Below, piece after piece: positions 1 through 6,639 of a DNA stretch of 64,000 nt. The position numbers were made by a program, and so were the translations under genes. The notes under the pieces are model-generated. The model had not been told where the DNA came from, did not search any database, and was given only the letters and a program-made list of their open reading frames with translations. This DNA is from Labilibacter marinus (GTDB lineage Bacteria; Bacteroidota; Bacteroidia; Bacteroidales; Marinilabiliaceae): assembly GCF_001659685.2 (NCBI RefSeq), contig NZ_LXYE02000029.1:46012-110011 (forward strand), read 5' to 3'. The stretch's first letter is position 1; each line of letters starts with the position of its first letter.

Positions 1-1032
1 TTAATAGGTTTTCTTATTAGTGACCCTCTACTTACATTTTTTGGAGTAAATGACGAAACTTATGCCTATGCTCAGGAATATTTGCATATTATTTTAGCAG
101 GAACCATTTTTAATATCTTGGGTTATGCCTTGAATAACCTTATTCGCTCCGAGGGCAGTGCAAACATTGCCATGATATCCATGCTGATTAGTGCAGGTTT
201 AAATATCATACTCGATTACCTTTTTATTATTGTATGGGGAATGGGCGTAAAAGGAGCTGCTTATGCAACTGTTTTGTCGCAAGTGGCCTTGACTATTTGG
301 GTAATAGCACATTTTAAAAGTAATCGCTCCGTTATAAAATTACATACTAAAAACCTAAAGCTTAAGGGCGATATTGTTTGGTATATTATTAGCATTGGCT
401 TTGCGCCGTTTAGCATGCAGATAGCTTCGAGCATAGTTTTTGGACTTTATAATATTCAATTAATAAAGTATGGAAATGATATGGCAGTGGGTGCCATGGG
501 CGTCATTATTAGTATTGCTATGTTGTTGGTAATGACAATTATGGCCATTACTATGGCCAATCAGCCCATTATTGGCTTTAATCATGGAGCTAAGAATTTT
601 AAAAGAGTACGGGAAACGCTGAAGGTTTCAATGTTGGCTGCCACCGCTATCTCTCTTATTGGCTTTGCAGTAAGTCAGTTATTTCCTGTTCCTATTATTA
701 AAATGTTTAATAGTGAAGATCCTGAATTATTAAGAATAGGAGTTGAAGGTTTAAGGATTTTTCTATTTGCCTTACCCTTAATCGGTTTTCAAATTGTATT
801 GGGTAATTATTACCAATCAATCGGTCGAGCAGGTATCTCAGCTATACTGTCCTTACTTCGTCAGGTTATTATGCTTATTCCATTGTTGGTTATTTTGCCA
901 AAATACTTCGGCCTGTCAGGTGTTTGGTTATCTGCTCCAATATCGGATACGACTTCGGCCATGGTGTGTTTTGTATTTGTCATAATTGAGTTCCGAAAAC
1001 TAAATAAAGCTATTTCATTATCCTCATCATAA
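1..1032 (+). CDS. MATE family efflux transporter, 5' truncated by window edge
   Basis: The frame is open from base 1, so this is the C-terminal part (about 343 residues) of a longer gene; an internal ATG at 82 is not a credible start. The protein is almost entirely hydrophobic helices, with loops typical of the MATE family: an LNIILDYLFI segment, a GVKGAAYATV segment (around residues 75-90) and NQPIIGFNHGAKNF (around 182-195). By family, it would use a cation gradient to export drugs or metabolites across the inner membrane. The visible part corresponds to roughly the last three quarters of a 450-residue protein. It ends 187 bp before the DUF134 gene and is probably a separate transcription unit. 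Substrate cannot be inferred. Confidence 0.88.
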   Translation, partial: LIGFLISDPLLTFFGVNDETYAYAQEYLHIILAGTIFNILGYALNNLIRSEGSANIAMISMLISAGLNIILDYLFIIVWGMGVKGAAYATVLSQVALTIWVIAHFKSNRSVIKLHTKNLKLKGDIVWYIISIGFAPFSMQIASSIVFGLYNIQLIKYGNDMAVGAMGVIISIAMLLVMTIMAITMANQPIIGFNHGAKNFKRVRETLKVSMLAATAISLIGFAVSQLFPVPIIKMFNSEDPELLRIGVEGLRIFLFALPLIGFQIVLGNYYQSIGRAGISAILSLLRQVIMLIPLLVILPKYFGLSGVWLSAPISDTTSAMVCFVFVIIEFRKLNKAISLSSS

Positions 1033-1159
1033 GAACATTCTATATATTTTTTTCATACTGCGTTGGTTTGTAGGTGTCATCATATAAGTATTTTACGAAT
1101 GTTATGATAGCCAAAGACTAAATTCAGATCGTCTCTTTCTGGTTAAAATATTTGCTTAA

Positions 1160-1199
1160 TGAGAATATTCTCAATATGTTTGTAGTGAGAATATTCTCA
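1160..1199. promoter_or_regulatory. Two identical perfect palindromes upstream of the DUF134 gene
   Basis: The 14-bp perfect palindrome TGAGAATATTCTCA occurs at 1160-1173 and again at 1186-1199, 26 bp apart centre to centre (about 2.5 helical turns). The second copy ends 20 bp before the ATG at 1220. A -7-like AATATTTGC lies just upstream, at about 1147-1154. Spacing and symmetry suggest cooperative binding of a dimeric repressor or activator that controls the downstream ferredoxin-ATPase operon. Which protein binds is unknown; the DUF134 protein is one candidate. Confidence 0.75.
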
Positions 1200-1219
1200 T
1201 TATTGAATGTTTTATATCC

Positions 1220-1627
1220 ATGCCACGAAAAAAGAGGTTAAGAAAAGTAGTTGCACCACCACGATTTCAGGGTTACAAGCCATATGGTTCACGATTAGAA
1301 GGAAATGGCTCTGTTGATTTGCTGTACGAAGAATATGAAGCGATCAAACTAGCTGATTACGATTTAATGAATCACAACGAAGCCGCTGTTCTAATGGGTG
1401 TTTCGCGTCCTACATTTGCCCGTATCTACGAAAGTGCACGACGAAAAATTGCCGTAGCCTTAGTTGAAACAAAGGAAATAAAGTCGGTGTTTGGAAATGC
1501 TGAATTACAAGATAATTGGTTTCTGTGTACGAGTTGTGAAGCTAAGTTTAATAAGCCAGAAAGTGTAATTAGTGAGGATTGCCCTATTTGTAAATCCTCA
1601 AAAATTAAACTTCTACAGGCAGAGTAG
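1220..1627 (+). CDS. DUF134 (UPF0251) family DNA-binding protein
   Basis: A 135-residue protein with the basic, proline-rich N-terminus of the DUF134 family (MPRKKRLRKV, then PRFQGYKP) and a sigma-region-4-like helix-turn-helix around residues 42-78: YEEYEAIKLADY, then NHNEAAVLMGVSRPTFARIYE. The C-terminus has a CTSC...CPIC pattern (about residues 103-123) that looks like a small zinc or Fe-S knuckle. It heads the NifX/ferredoxin-ATPase cluster, and DUF134 genes are known to travel with such clusters. It is probably the local transcription regulator, perhaps acting on the twin palindromes just upstream; that link is inference. The next gene starts 50 bp downstream. Confidence 0.85.
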   Translation: MPRKKRLRKVVAPPRFQGYKPYGSRLEGNGSVDLLYEEYEAIKLADYDLMNHNEAAVLMGVSRPTFARIYESARRKIAVALVETKEIKSVFGNAELQDNWFLCTSCEAKFNKPESVISEDCPICKSSKIKLLQAE

Positions 1628-1677
1628 TGCTATTTAAGCGGATGATACTTATGAAATTGTAAAATAAAACTATAAAC

Positions 1678-1995
1678 ATGAAAACTGTAATTACATCATC
1701 AGGAAAAGATATACAAACTTTATTTGATATGAGGTTTGGTAGGGCAGCTTATTTCTGTTTACTAAATCCTGAGAATGACACCATTGAATTTATTGAGAAT
1801 GTTTATAAAGATGATGATTCTGGAGCAGGGACTAAAGTCGCGGAGCAACTGATTGAGCTTGGCGTAAAAAAAGTTGTTTCAGGAGATTTTGGGCCCAAAG
1901 CCAAAGAACTGTTGGAGAAGTTCAATGTTCAAATGGTAGTTCTGCAAAATGCGGGTTTAACCGTTGATGATATCGTTAATAAGTTAAAAGATTAA
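1678..1995 (+). CDS. NifX/NafY-like (ORP-type) metal-cluster-binding domain protein 1
   Basis: A 105-residue single-domain protein of the dinitrogenase iron-molybdenum cofactor biosynthesis family (PF02579 type), an RNase-H-like fold. Visible family hallmarks are the N-terminal beta strand followed by DMRFGRAAYF (about residues 17-26), the GAGTKVAEQLIELGVKKVVSGDFGPKA core (about 45-71) and the closing helix. Family members bind Fe-Mo precursors; in Desulfovibrio the orange protein ORP binds a mixed Mo-Cu sulfide cluster. No nitrogenase gene is present here, so an ORP-like role beside the ferredoxin-ATPases fits better than nitrogen fixation. Confidence 0.85.
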   Translation: MKTVITSSGKDIQTLFDMRFGRAAYFCLLNPENDTIEFIENVYKDDDSGAGTKVAEQLIELGVKKVVSGDFGPKAKELLEKFNVQMVVLQNAGLTVDDIVNKLKD

Positions 1996-2006
1996 AACGA
2001 AAGAAA

Positions 2007-2177
2007 ATGAGAGGTTTTAATAAACAAATGGAAGGGTTACAATTATCAGGTTGCCAAGGAAGAGGCAGAAATAAAAAAGGAAGAAAAGCTCAATGTATGT
2101 CAGAGGAGGGCCGAGGTTTGCGTGGCATGGGTGCTAAAAATGGCATGGGGCGCAGAAGAAGAAATCAACAAGATTAG
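2007..2177 (+). CDS. Tiny Gly/Arg/Met-rich protein in the NifX/ATPase operon
   Basis: An ATG 11 bp after the preceding stop opens a 56-codon frame ending in TAG at 2175-2177. The product is rich in Gly, Arg, Lys and Met (GCQGRGRNKKGRKAQC near the middle, GRGLRGMGAKNGMGRRRR near the end) and has two cysteines about 14 residues apart. Short Gly/Met/Arg-rich proteins resembling DUF5320 are commonly encoded beside NifX-like and MinD-like genes, which supports its being real. Function is unknown; the tight spacing places it in the operon. Confidence 0.6.
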   Translation: MRGFNKQMEGLQLSGCQGRGRNKKGRKAQCMSEEGRGLRGMGAKNGMGRRRRNQQD

Positions 2178-2195
2178 TATTGGTTTGCTATATAA

Positions 2196-2259
2196 ATGAG
2201 GTTGCAGTTAACTGACCCATCCCGTTACTCGGTGCTGTTTCCTCGTTTTTAAAGGAAAC
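2196..2259 (+). other. Mini-ORF ending in a hairpin ahead of the second NifX-like gene
   Basis: The 119-bp gap between the tiny protein and the next gene holds an 18-codon frame (ATG 2196, TAA 2250-2252; MRLQLTDPSRYSVLFPRF). Its last codons run into the left arm of a 7-bp hairpin (GTTTCCT 2237-2243, AGGAAAC 2253-2259). No T-run follows, so it is not an obvious terminator. It could be a translated leader or an mRNA processing or stability element within the operon. Support is weak. Confidence 0.25.
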
Positions 2260-2296
2260 GAATCTCCTACGTGTATAAATTAACAAAGTAAAAAAG

Positions 2297-2638
2297 ATGA
2301 ATCAAAAAATAGCTATCCCAGTTGATGACAATGGAGTATTAGATGCTCATTTTGGTCATTGTAAATTATTACATGTTGCAACGATTAAAAATGGAGCTGT
2401 TATACAAACCGAAAAGTTGGTGCCACCTCCACATGAGCCTGGTTTATTGCCTAAATGGCTTGCAGAAAAAAATGTGACAGATATTATTGCTGGAGGAATG
2501 GGGCAAAAGGCCATTAGCTTATTTAATAATAATAAGATAAGTGCTTATGTGGGTGCTCCAAAAAATAAAGCAGAGGATCTTCTGGAGTCTTTTATGCAAG
2601 ACTCATTAAGCTACACGGCAAACTATTGCGATCATTAA
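2297..2638 (+). CDS. NifX/NafY-like (ORP-type) metal-cluster-binding domain protein 2
   Basis: A 113-residue protein of the same family as the gene at 1678 but clearly diverged: IAIPVDDNGVLDAHFGHCKLLHVATI at the N-terminus (about residues 5-30), with the conserved HFGHC in place of RFGRA, then IIAGGMGQKAISLFNNNKI (about 64-82). The HFGHC His and Cys plus a terminal CDH offer metal ligands. It sits 33 bp before the first ferredoxin-ATPase. The paired paralogues suggest two subunits or successive carriers of one cluster. Confidence 0.85.
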   Translation: MNQKIAIPVDDNGVLDAHFGHCKLLHVATIKNGAVIQTEKLVPPPHEPGLLPKWLAEKNVTDIIAGGMGQKAISLFNNNKISAYVGAPKNKAEDLLESFMQDSLSYTANYCDH

Positions 2639-2671
2639 TAACTTATTATAATAGTTCTGAAACTAATATGA

Positions 2672-3565
2672 ATGGCGTATAATATTGCAATAGCAAGTGG
2701 AAAAGGCGGAACTGGTAAAACAACTGTTGCTGTTGGCATCTATCAATTGTTACTCAATAAATATAATTATACGGTGCAATTGGTGGATTGCGATGTGGAG
2801 GAGCCCAATGATGTTATTTTTTTTGAAGGTATAGATAAGGTTTGGCAAGAGGATGCGGTGCAGATGATTCCTACGATTAATACAGACAATTGCGACTTTT
2901 GTAGAAAATGTGCTGATTATTGCGAGTATAATGCCATTACATTAATTCCAAGTACCCAATTTGCTGAAATAAATACTTCTCTGTGCCACTCTTGTGGAGC
3001 TTGTTTGGTGGCATGCTCCAATAACGCTATTGGCGAAGCTCCTCATAAAATTGGAGAAATCGCACAGTTTAAAGGACATAATGGTGAGCTTGTGCAAGAA
3101 GGGAAACTTAAGGTGGGTTCTCCTATGCAAACTTTGTTGATAAAGCAACTCAAAAAAAGTGTGCTATTGAATTCTGAAATCAATATTTATGATGCACCCC
3201 CAGGTACTAGTTGTTCCGTGGTAGAATCTACTATTGATGCAGACTATGTGCTCTTGGTTACTGAACCTACTCCCTTTGGTTTACACGATTTAAAACTGGC
3301 AGTAAACCTAATGGATGATTTAAAAAAAGATTTTGGTGTAATAATAAATAAGGCGGGCTTAGGCAGTGATAATATTTATCAATTTATACGTGATAATAAT
3401 GTTGATTTAGTGGGTGAGATACCTTTTTCAAAGTCGATGGCTTCCTATTATGCGGTTGGCGATCTATCCAATAAATGGCCTATTCATGTAGAACAAAGTA
3501 TAAATAATATTGCTGAAAAGTTGCATTCTAAAGTAACGTTGCATGAAAGAAATTACCATACTTAG
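2672..3565 (+). CDS. MinD/Mrp-like P-loop ATPase with inserted 2x[4Fe-4S] ferredoxin domain (1)
   Basis: A 297-residue protein. The deviant Walker A motif SGKGGTGKTT is at residues 9-18. A bacterial-type ferredoxin insert follows, with cysteines at 74, 77, 80, 84 (CDFCRKCADYC) and 105, 108, 111, 115 (CHSCGACLVAC). After it comes a Walker-B-like INIYDAPPGTSCSVVEST segment with the APPGTSC signature. The architecture matches the paired MinD-family ATPases of the Desulfovibrio orp locus and similar clusters, thought to load or move metal clusters or affect cell division. The 3' end overlaps the next, homologous gene by 23 bp, so the two are probably translationally coupled and form a heterodimer. 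Confidence 0.9.
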   Translation: MAYNIAIASGKGGTGKTTVAVGIYQLLLNKYNYTVQLVDCDVEEPNDVIFFEGIDKVWQEDAVQMIPTINTDNCDFCRKCADYCEYNAITLIPSTQFAEINTSLCHSCGACLVACSNNAIGEAPHKIGEIAQFKGHNGELVQEGKLKVGSPMQTLLIKQLKKSVLLNSEINIYDAPPGTSCSVVESTIDADYVLLVTEPTPFGLHDLKLAVNLMDDLKKDFGVIINKAGLGSDNIYQFIRDNNVDLVGEIPFSKSMASYYAVGDLSNKWPIHVEQSINNIAEKLHSKVTLHERNYHT

Positions 3566-4430
3566 CGGTAAAGGAGGAACAGGAAAAACAACAGTTACGG
3601 CTGCTTTGGCTTCATTAGCTCAAAACATTGTTTTATGCGATAATGATGTGGATGCTGCAGATTTGCATTTACTGATGAAGCCGGTGGTGCAAAAAGAATT
3701 TGTATTTGCGGGAGCATGGCAGGCGAGTGTCAACGAAAAAGAGTGTATACAGTGTAATATTTGTATCGATGCTTGTCGTTTTGATGCTATTAAAATAAAT
3801 GTAAATGGCTTTGTAGAGGTGCAACCATTTAAATGTGAAGGGTGTAGGTTGTGCGAGAAAGTCTGCCCTGTTGCAGCCATAGATGCAGAACGTAGCACCA
3901 ATAATCATTGGTATATTTCCAATACTCGTTATGGAACTATGGTTCATGCAACAATGGGGCCGGGGGAGGAAAATTCAGGAAAACTGGTTTCAACTCTTCG
4001 GAAAGAGGCCAGAAGAATAGCTGTAGATAATGAGCTTGAGTTTATTATTAACGACGGACCTCCTGGGATTGGGTGTTCTGCTATTTCTGCGTTAACAGGC
4101 ACAAACCTAGTTGTTTTGGTTACGGAACCATCAAAGTCTGGTTTAATGGATGCCTCGCGTTTGGTTGAATTAACCCAGTCTTTTGAAATACCTATAGTGG
4201 CCGCTATCAATAAAGCAGATATTAATGAAAGTATATGTTTATCTATGGAAAACTATTTTGTAAATCAAGGTATTCCATTGTTGGCCAAAATTCCATTTAG
4301 CAAGGATGTGGTAAAAGCAATGATACAAGGAGAAACTATTTTAGAATATAAACCATATTCCGAATTAAGTAGAGCGCTAATTGAGGTTTGGGATTACATT
4401 AATATGCAACAGTTAGAAAAGAAACTATGA
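3543..4430 (+). CDS. MinD/Mrp-like P-loop ATPase with inserted 2x[4Fe-4S] ferredoxin domain (2)
   Basis: A 295-residue paralogue of the preceding gene. The P-loop SGKGGTGKTT is at residues 8-17. Ferredoxin cysteines are at 68, 71, 74, 78 (CIQCNICIDAC) and 98, 101, 104, 108 (CEGCRLCEKVC), followed by a FIINDGPPGIGCSA segment. A short HWYISNTRYGTMVHATMGPGEENSGKLV linker region occupies about 125-150. It starts inside the upstream gene and overlaps the thioesterase gene by 4 bp, so all three are tightly coupled. As in other clusters with such pairs, the two ATPases probably work together; their substrate metal cluster is unknown. Confidence 0.9.
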   Translation: MKEITILSGKGGTGKTTVTAALASLAQNIVLCDNDVDAADLHLLMKPVVQKEFVFAGAWQASVNEKECIQCNICIDACRFDAIKINVNGFVEVQPFKCEGCRLCEKVCPVAAIDAERSTNNHWYISNTRYGTMVHATMGPGEENSGKLVSTLRKEARRIAVDNELEFIINDGPPGIGCSAISALTGTNLVVLVTEPSKSGLMDASRLVELTQSFEIPIVAAINKADINESICLSMENYFVNQGIPLLAKIPFSKDVVKAMIQGETILEYKPYSELSRALIEVWDYINMQQLEKKL

Positions 4431-4858
4431 TAGAATCAATATATCAAATAAGACCTCGTTACGATGAGGTGGATCAGATGGGGTATGTGTATCATGCCAA
4501 TCATATAAGTTATTGCCATCAAGCGCGAACAGAGCTTTTAAGAACATATGGTTTAAATGATAAGGTATTGGAAGCAAATGGAATTATGCTACCCGTAATT
4601 TCTTTTGATATTAAGTATAAAACTCCTGCTCAATATGATGAATTATTGACGATTACCACAAGAATTAAGGAGTTGCCCAAGGTTAGATTTTCTTTTGAAT
4701 TTGAAATAAGAAAAGAGCAAGGTCAGCTGGTCAGTCATTCTCATTCGGAAGTAGTATTTGTAGATTTAAAGACTCGTAAGCCAATGTTAGCTCCTGGTTT
4801 TGTAATGCAAAAGTTAAAGCCAATTTTTCAAGAAAGTATGATTTCAACAGAAGTTTAA
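4427..4858 (+). CDS. Acyl-CoA thioesterase, hotdog fold (YbgC/FadM type)
   Basis: A 143-residue 4-hydroxybenzoyl-CoA thioesterase-like protein. The family motif is visible near the N-terminus: RYDEVDQMGYVYHANHISYCHQARTELLR, with the catalytic Asp of the xDxMGxVyhanY-type motif around residue 15. The length fits the family. It would hydrolyse acyl-CoA or a related thioester in the cytoplasm. Its ATG overlaps the stop of the second ferredoxin-ATPase, so it is the last gene of that operon, although its role there is not obvious. Its stop codon overlaps the stop of the convergent aquaporin gene. Confidence 0.88.
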   Translation: MIESIYQIRPRYDEVDQMGYVYHANHISYCHQARTELLRTYGLNDKVLEANGIMLPVISFDIKYKTPAQYDELLTITTRIKELPKVRFSFEFEIRKEQGQLVSHSHSEVVFVDLKTRKPMLAPGFVMQKLKPIFQESMISTEV

Positions 4859-5514
4859 TCAATGGAGGTTTGCTGTGGTTTAACCATTATTTTGTATACC
4901 ATGATGGCTAACAGCGCACCAATAATAGGAGCGGAAAGATAAACCCAAATATGCTGTAGTTTACCTGAAACAATGGCAGGAGCAAGCGATCGTATTGGGT
5001 TCATAGAAGCACCTGTTATTGGACCAAAGACGAGGGCTTCAAGTAATACAATGCCACCAATGGCTATTCCAGCCAATGTTCCCACTTCCTTAGAACCTGT
5101 AGCTACATTAATAACCACAAGCATTAAAAAGAAAGTAAGTATTATTTCAATAACAAAAGATTGCATGGCAGTACCTGCGGGTAAAGTTCCTCCCAAAAAT
5201 TCCTGATCAGGAAATAGAATTTTAAGCGTTAAGCTGGCTAGGAATGCACCTATAGCTTGAAAAATGATATAGGGTAGAACTTGCTTGCCAGGAAATGTGC
5301 CTGCATACCAAAAAGCCAATGTTACAGCTGGGTTAATATGGCAGCCAGAAGTTTCACCAAAACCATATATAAGCGCCATAACTACTACGCCAAAGGCAAT
5401 AGCAACTCCTAAGTGAGTAAGTAAGCCTCCTGAGGTTGTATTTATAATAATGGCTCCTGATCCAAAGAAAATAAGTGCGTAGGTAGCTATTAATTCAGAG
5501 ATATATTTATTCAT
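4855..5514 (-). CDS. MIP-family channel (aquaporin/glycerol facilitator)
   Basis: A 219-residue integral membrane protein with six predicted helices and two re-entrant half-helices. The first channel motif is canonical (GCHINPAVTLAFW, NPA at residues 61-63). The second is NPI instead of NPA (GASMNPIRSLAPA, residues 172-174), with the selectivity-filter Arg at 175 kept. The short length and the filter suggest a water channel more than GlpF, but the NPI change could alter selectivity. No glycerol genes are nearby. It is transcribed alone on the minus strand, about 100 bp after murB, so it could be read through from the murB operon. Confidence 0.88.
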   Translation of the reverse strand: MNKYISELIATYALIFFGSGAIIINTTSGGLLTHLGVAIAFGVVVMALIYGFGETSGCHINPAVTLAFWYAGTFPGKQVLPYIIFQAIGAFLASLTLKILFPDQEFLGGTLPAGTAMQSFVIEIILTFFLMLVVINVATGSKEVGTLAGIAIGGIVLLEALVFGPITGASMNPIRSLAPAIVSGKLQHIWVYLSAPIIGALLAIMVYKIMVKPQQTSID

Positions 5515-5613
5515 TATAAAGTAAAGTCAGTGTAATATCCGCGGTCTCATTTTAAATTTTAATTTAATCTGCGACCAAGCATAAAAGAATATTAGCTGCC
5601 TTTTGTTTCAAAA

Positions 5614-6627
5614 TTAAATGACATTTACTTCTTTTTCTATTTGAATGCCAAATTCTGTTTTTACTGATTCTTCAATTTTTTTAGCTAGTTGAAGAATATC
5701 CTCGCCTTTCGCTTTGCCAGTTTTATTCACCAATACCAAGGCCTGGTTTTCATGTACTCCAGCGTTACCTATTGTTTTGCCTTTCCATCCGCACTGGTCA
5801 ATCATCCAACCTGCAGGAATCTTAAGTTCATTTTCGCTTACCTTATAATGAGGAGCTTCTGGGTATTTAGCTATGATCTTATCCGCTATAGATTTATCAA
5901 CTATGGGGTTTTTAAAGAAGCTACCCACATTACCGATAATCTCTGGATCGGGTAATTTTGATTCACGAATGTTAATGATAGCTCTTCTTAAATTAGCCAG
6001 ATTAAGCTCTCCTAGGTTTTCAAGCTCTTCTTTTATTCCGATATAATCCGTAGAGAGTTCGCCCTGTTTATGTAGCAGAAATTGCACAGAAGTAATAATG
6101 GTTTTGTCCTTCAAAGAATTTTTAAAAACACTATTTCTATAAGAGAATTTACATTCTTTATTTTTAAAACTAAAGGGTTCGAGGGTATCAAGATAAATGC
6201 CATTTACTTGTGTTATAACATCCATTACTTCAACCCCATAAGCACCTATATTTTGCACTGGGGAAGCACCTACATTTCCTGGAATTAATGATAGGTTTTC
6301 GATTCCGTAATAGCCTTGTTCCACCGTCCAAGCAACAAAATGATCCCAATCAATTCCAGCCCCAGCTTCAACCCAAACACTGTTTTCATTTTCATCAATC
6401 ACTTTAATAGATTGAATGTTTGGTTTAAGAACAAGCCCTTTAAAGTCAGATTTAAACAAAACGTTGCTTCCTCCTCCTAATATAAATAGTGCTTGGTCTG
6501 TAATTCTGACATCACTTAGTACTTCAATAATTTCTTCTTCGTTTTGTGGTGCAGAGAAAAAATCAGTGTAAATATCAAAATGAAAAGTATTGTGGTTTCT
6601 TAACGAAAAATGTTCTTGTATGAGCAT
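5614..6627 (-). CDS. murB: UDP-N-acetylenolpyruvoylglucosamine reductase
   Basis: A 337-residue flavoprotein that reduces UDP-GlcNAc-enolpyruvate to UDP-MurNAc in peptidoglycan synthesis. The FAD-binding region shows LFILGGGSNVLF (about residues 46-57) and LSLIPGNVGASPVQNIGAYGVE (about 112-133). The substrate-loop Tyr is in FSYRNSVFK (about 164-172), and the catalytic Ser/Glu region appears as NVGSFFKNP near residue 234 and the HENQALVLVNK tail. Length matches type I MurB such as the E. coli enzyme. It lies 12 bp after the tyrosine kinase gene, so a cell-wall enzyme is apparently cotranscribed with an exopolysaccharide-type kinase. Confidence 0.95.
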   Translation of the reverse strand: MLIQEHFSLRNHNTFHFDIYTDFFSAPQNEEEIIEVLSDVRITDQALFILGGGSNVLFKSDFKGLVLKPNIQSIKVIDENENSVWVEAGAGIDWDHFVAWTVEQGYYGIENLSLIPGNVGASPVQNIGAYGVEVMDVITQVNGIYLDTLEPFSFKNKECKFSYRNSVFKNSLKDKTIITSVQFLLHKQGELSTDYIGIKEELENLGELNLANLRRAIINIRESKLPDPEIIGNVGSFFKNPIVDKSIADKIIAKYPEAPHYKVSENELKIPAGWMIDQCGWKGKTIGNAGVHENQALVLVNKTGKAKGEDILQLAKKIEESVKTEFGIQIEKEVNVI

Positions 6628-6639
6628 AGTTATTATGAC

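Noticed and set aside
1678..2638. Nitrogen-fixation genes
   Set aside because: The NifX-like domains are shared by many non-nif proteins; no nifHDK or nifB is present.
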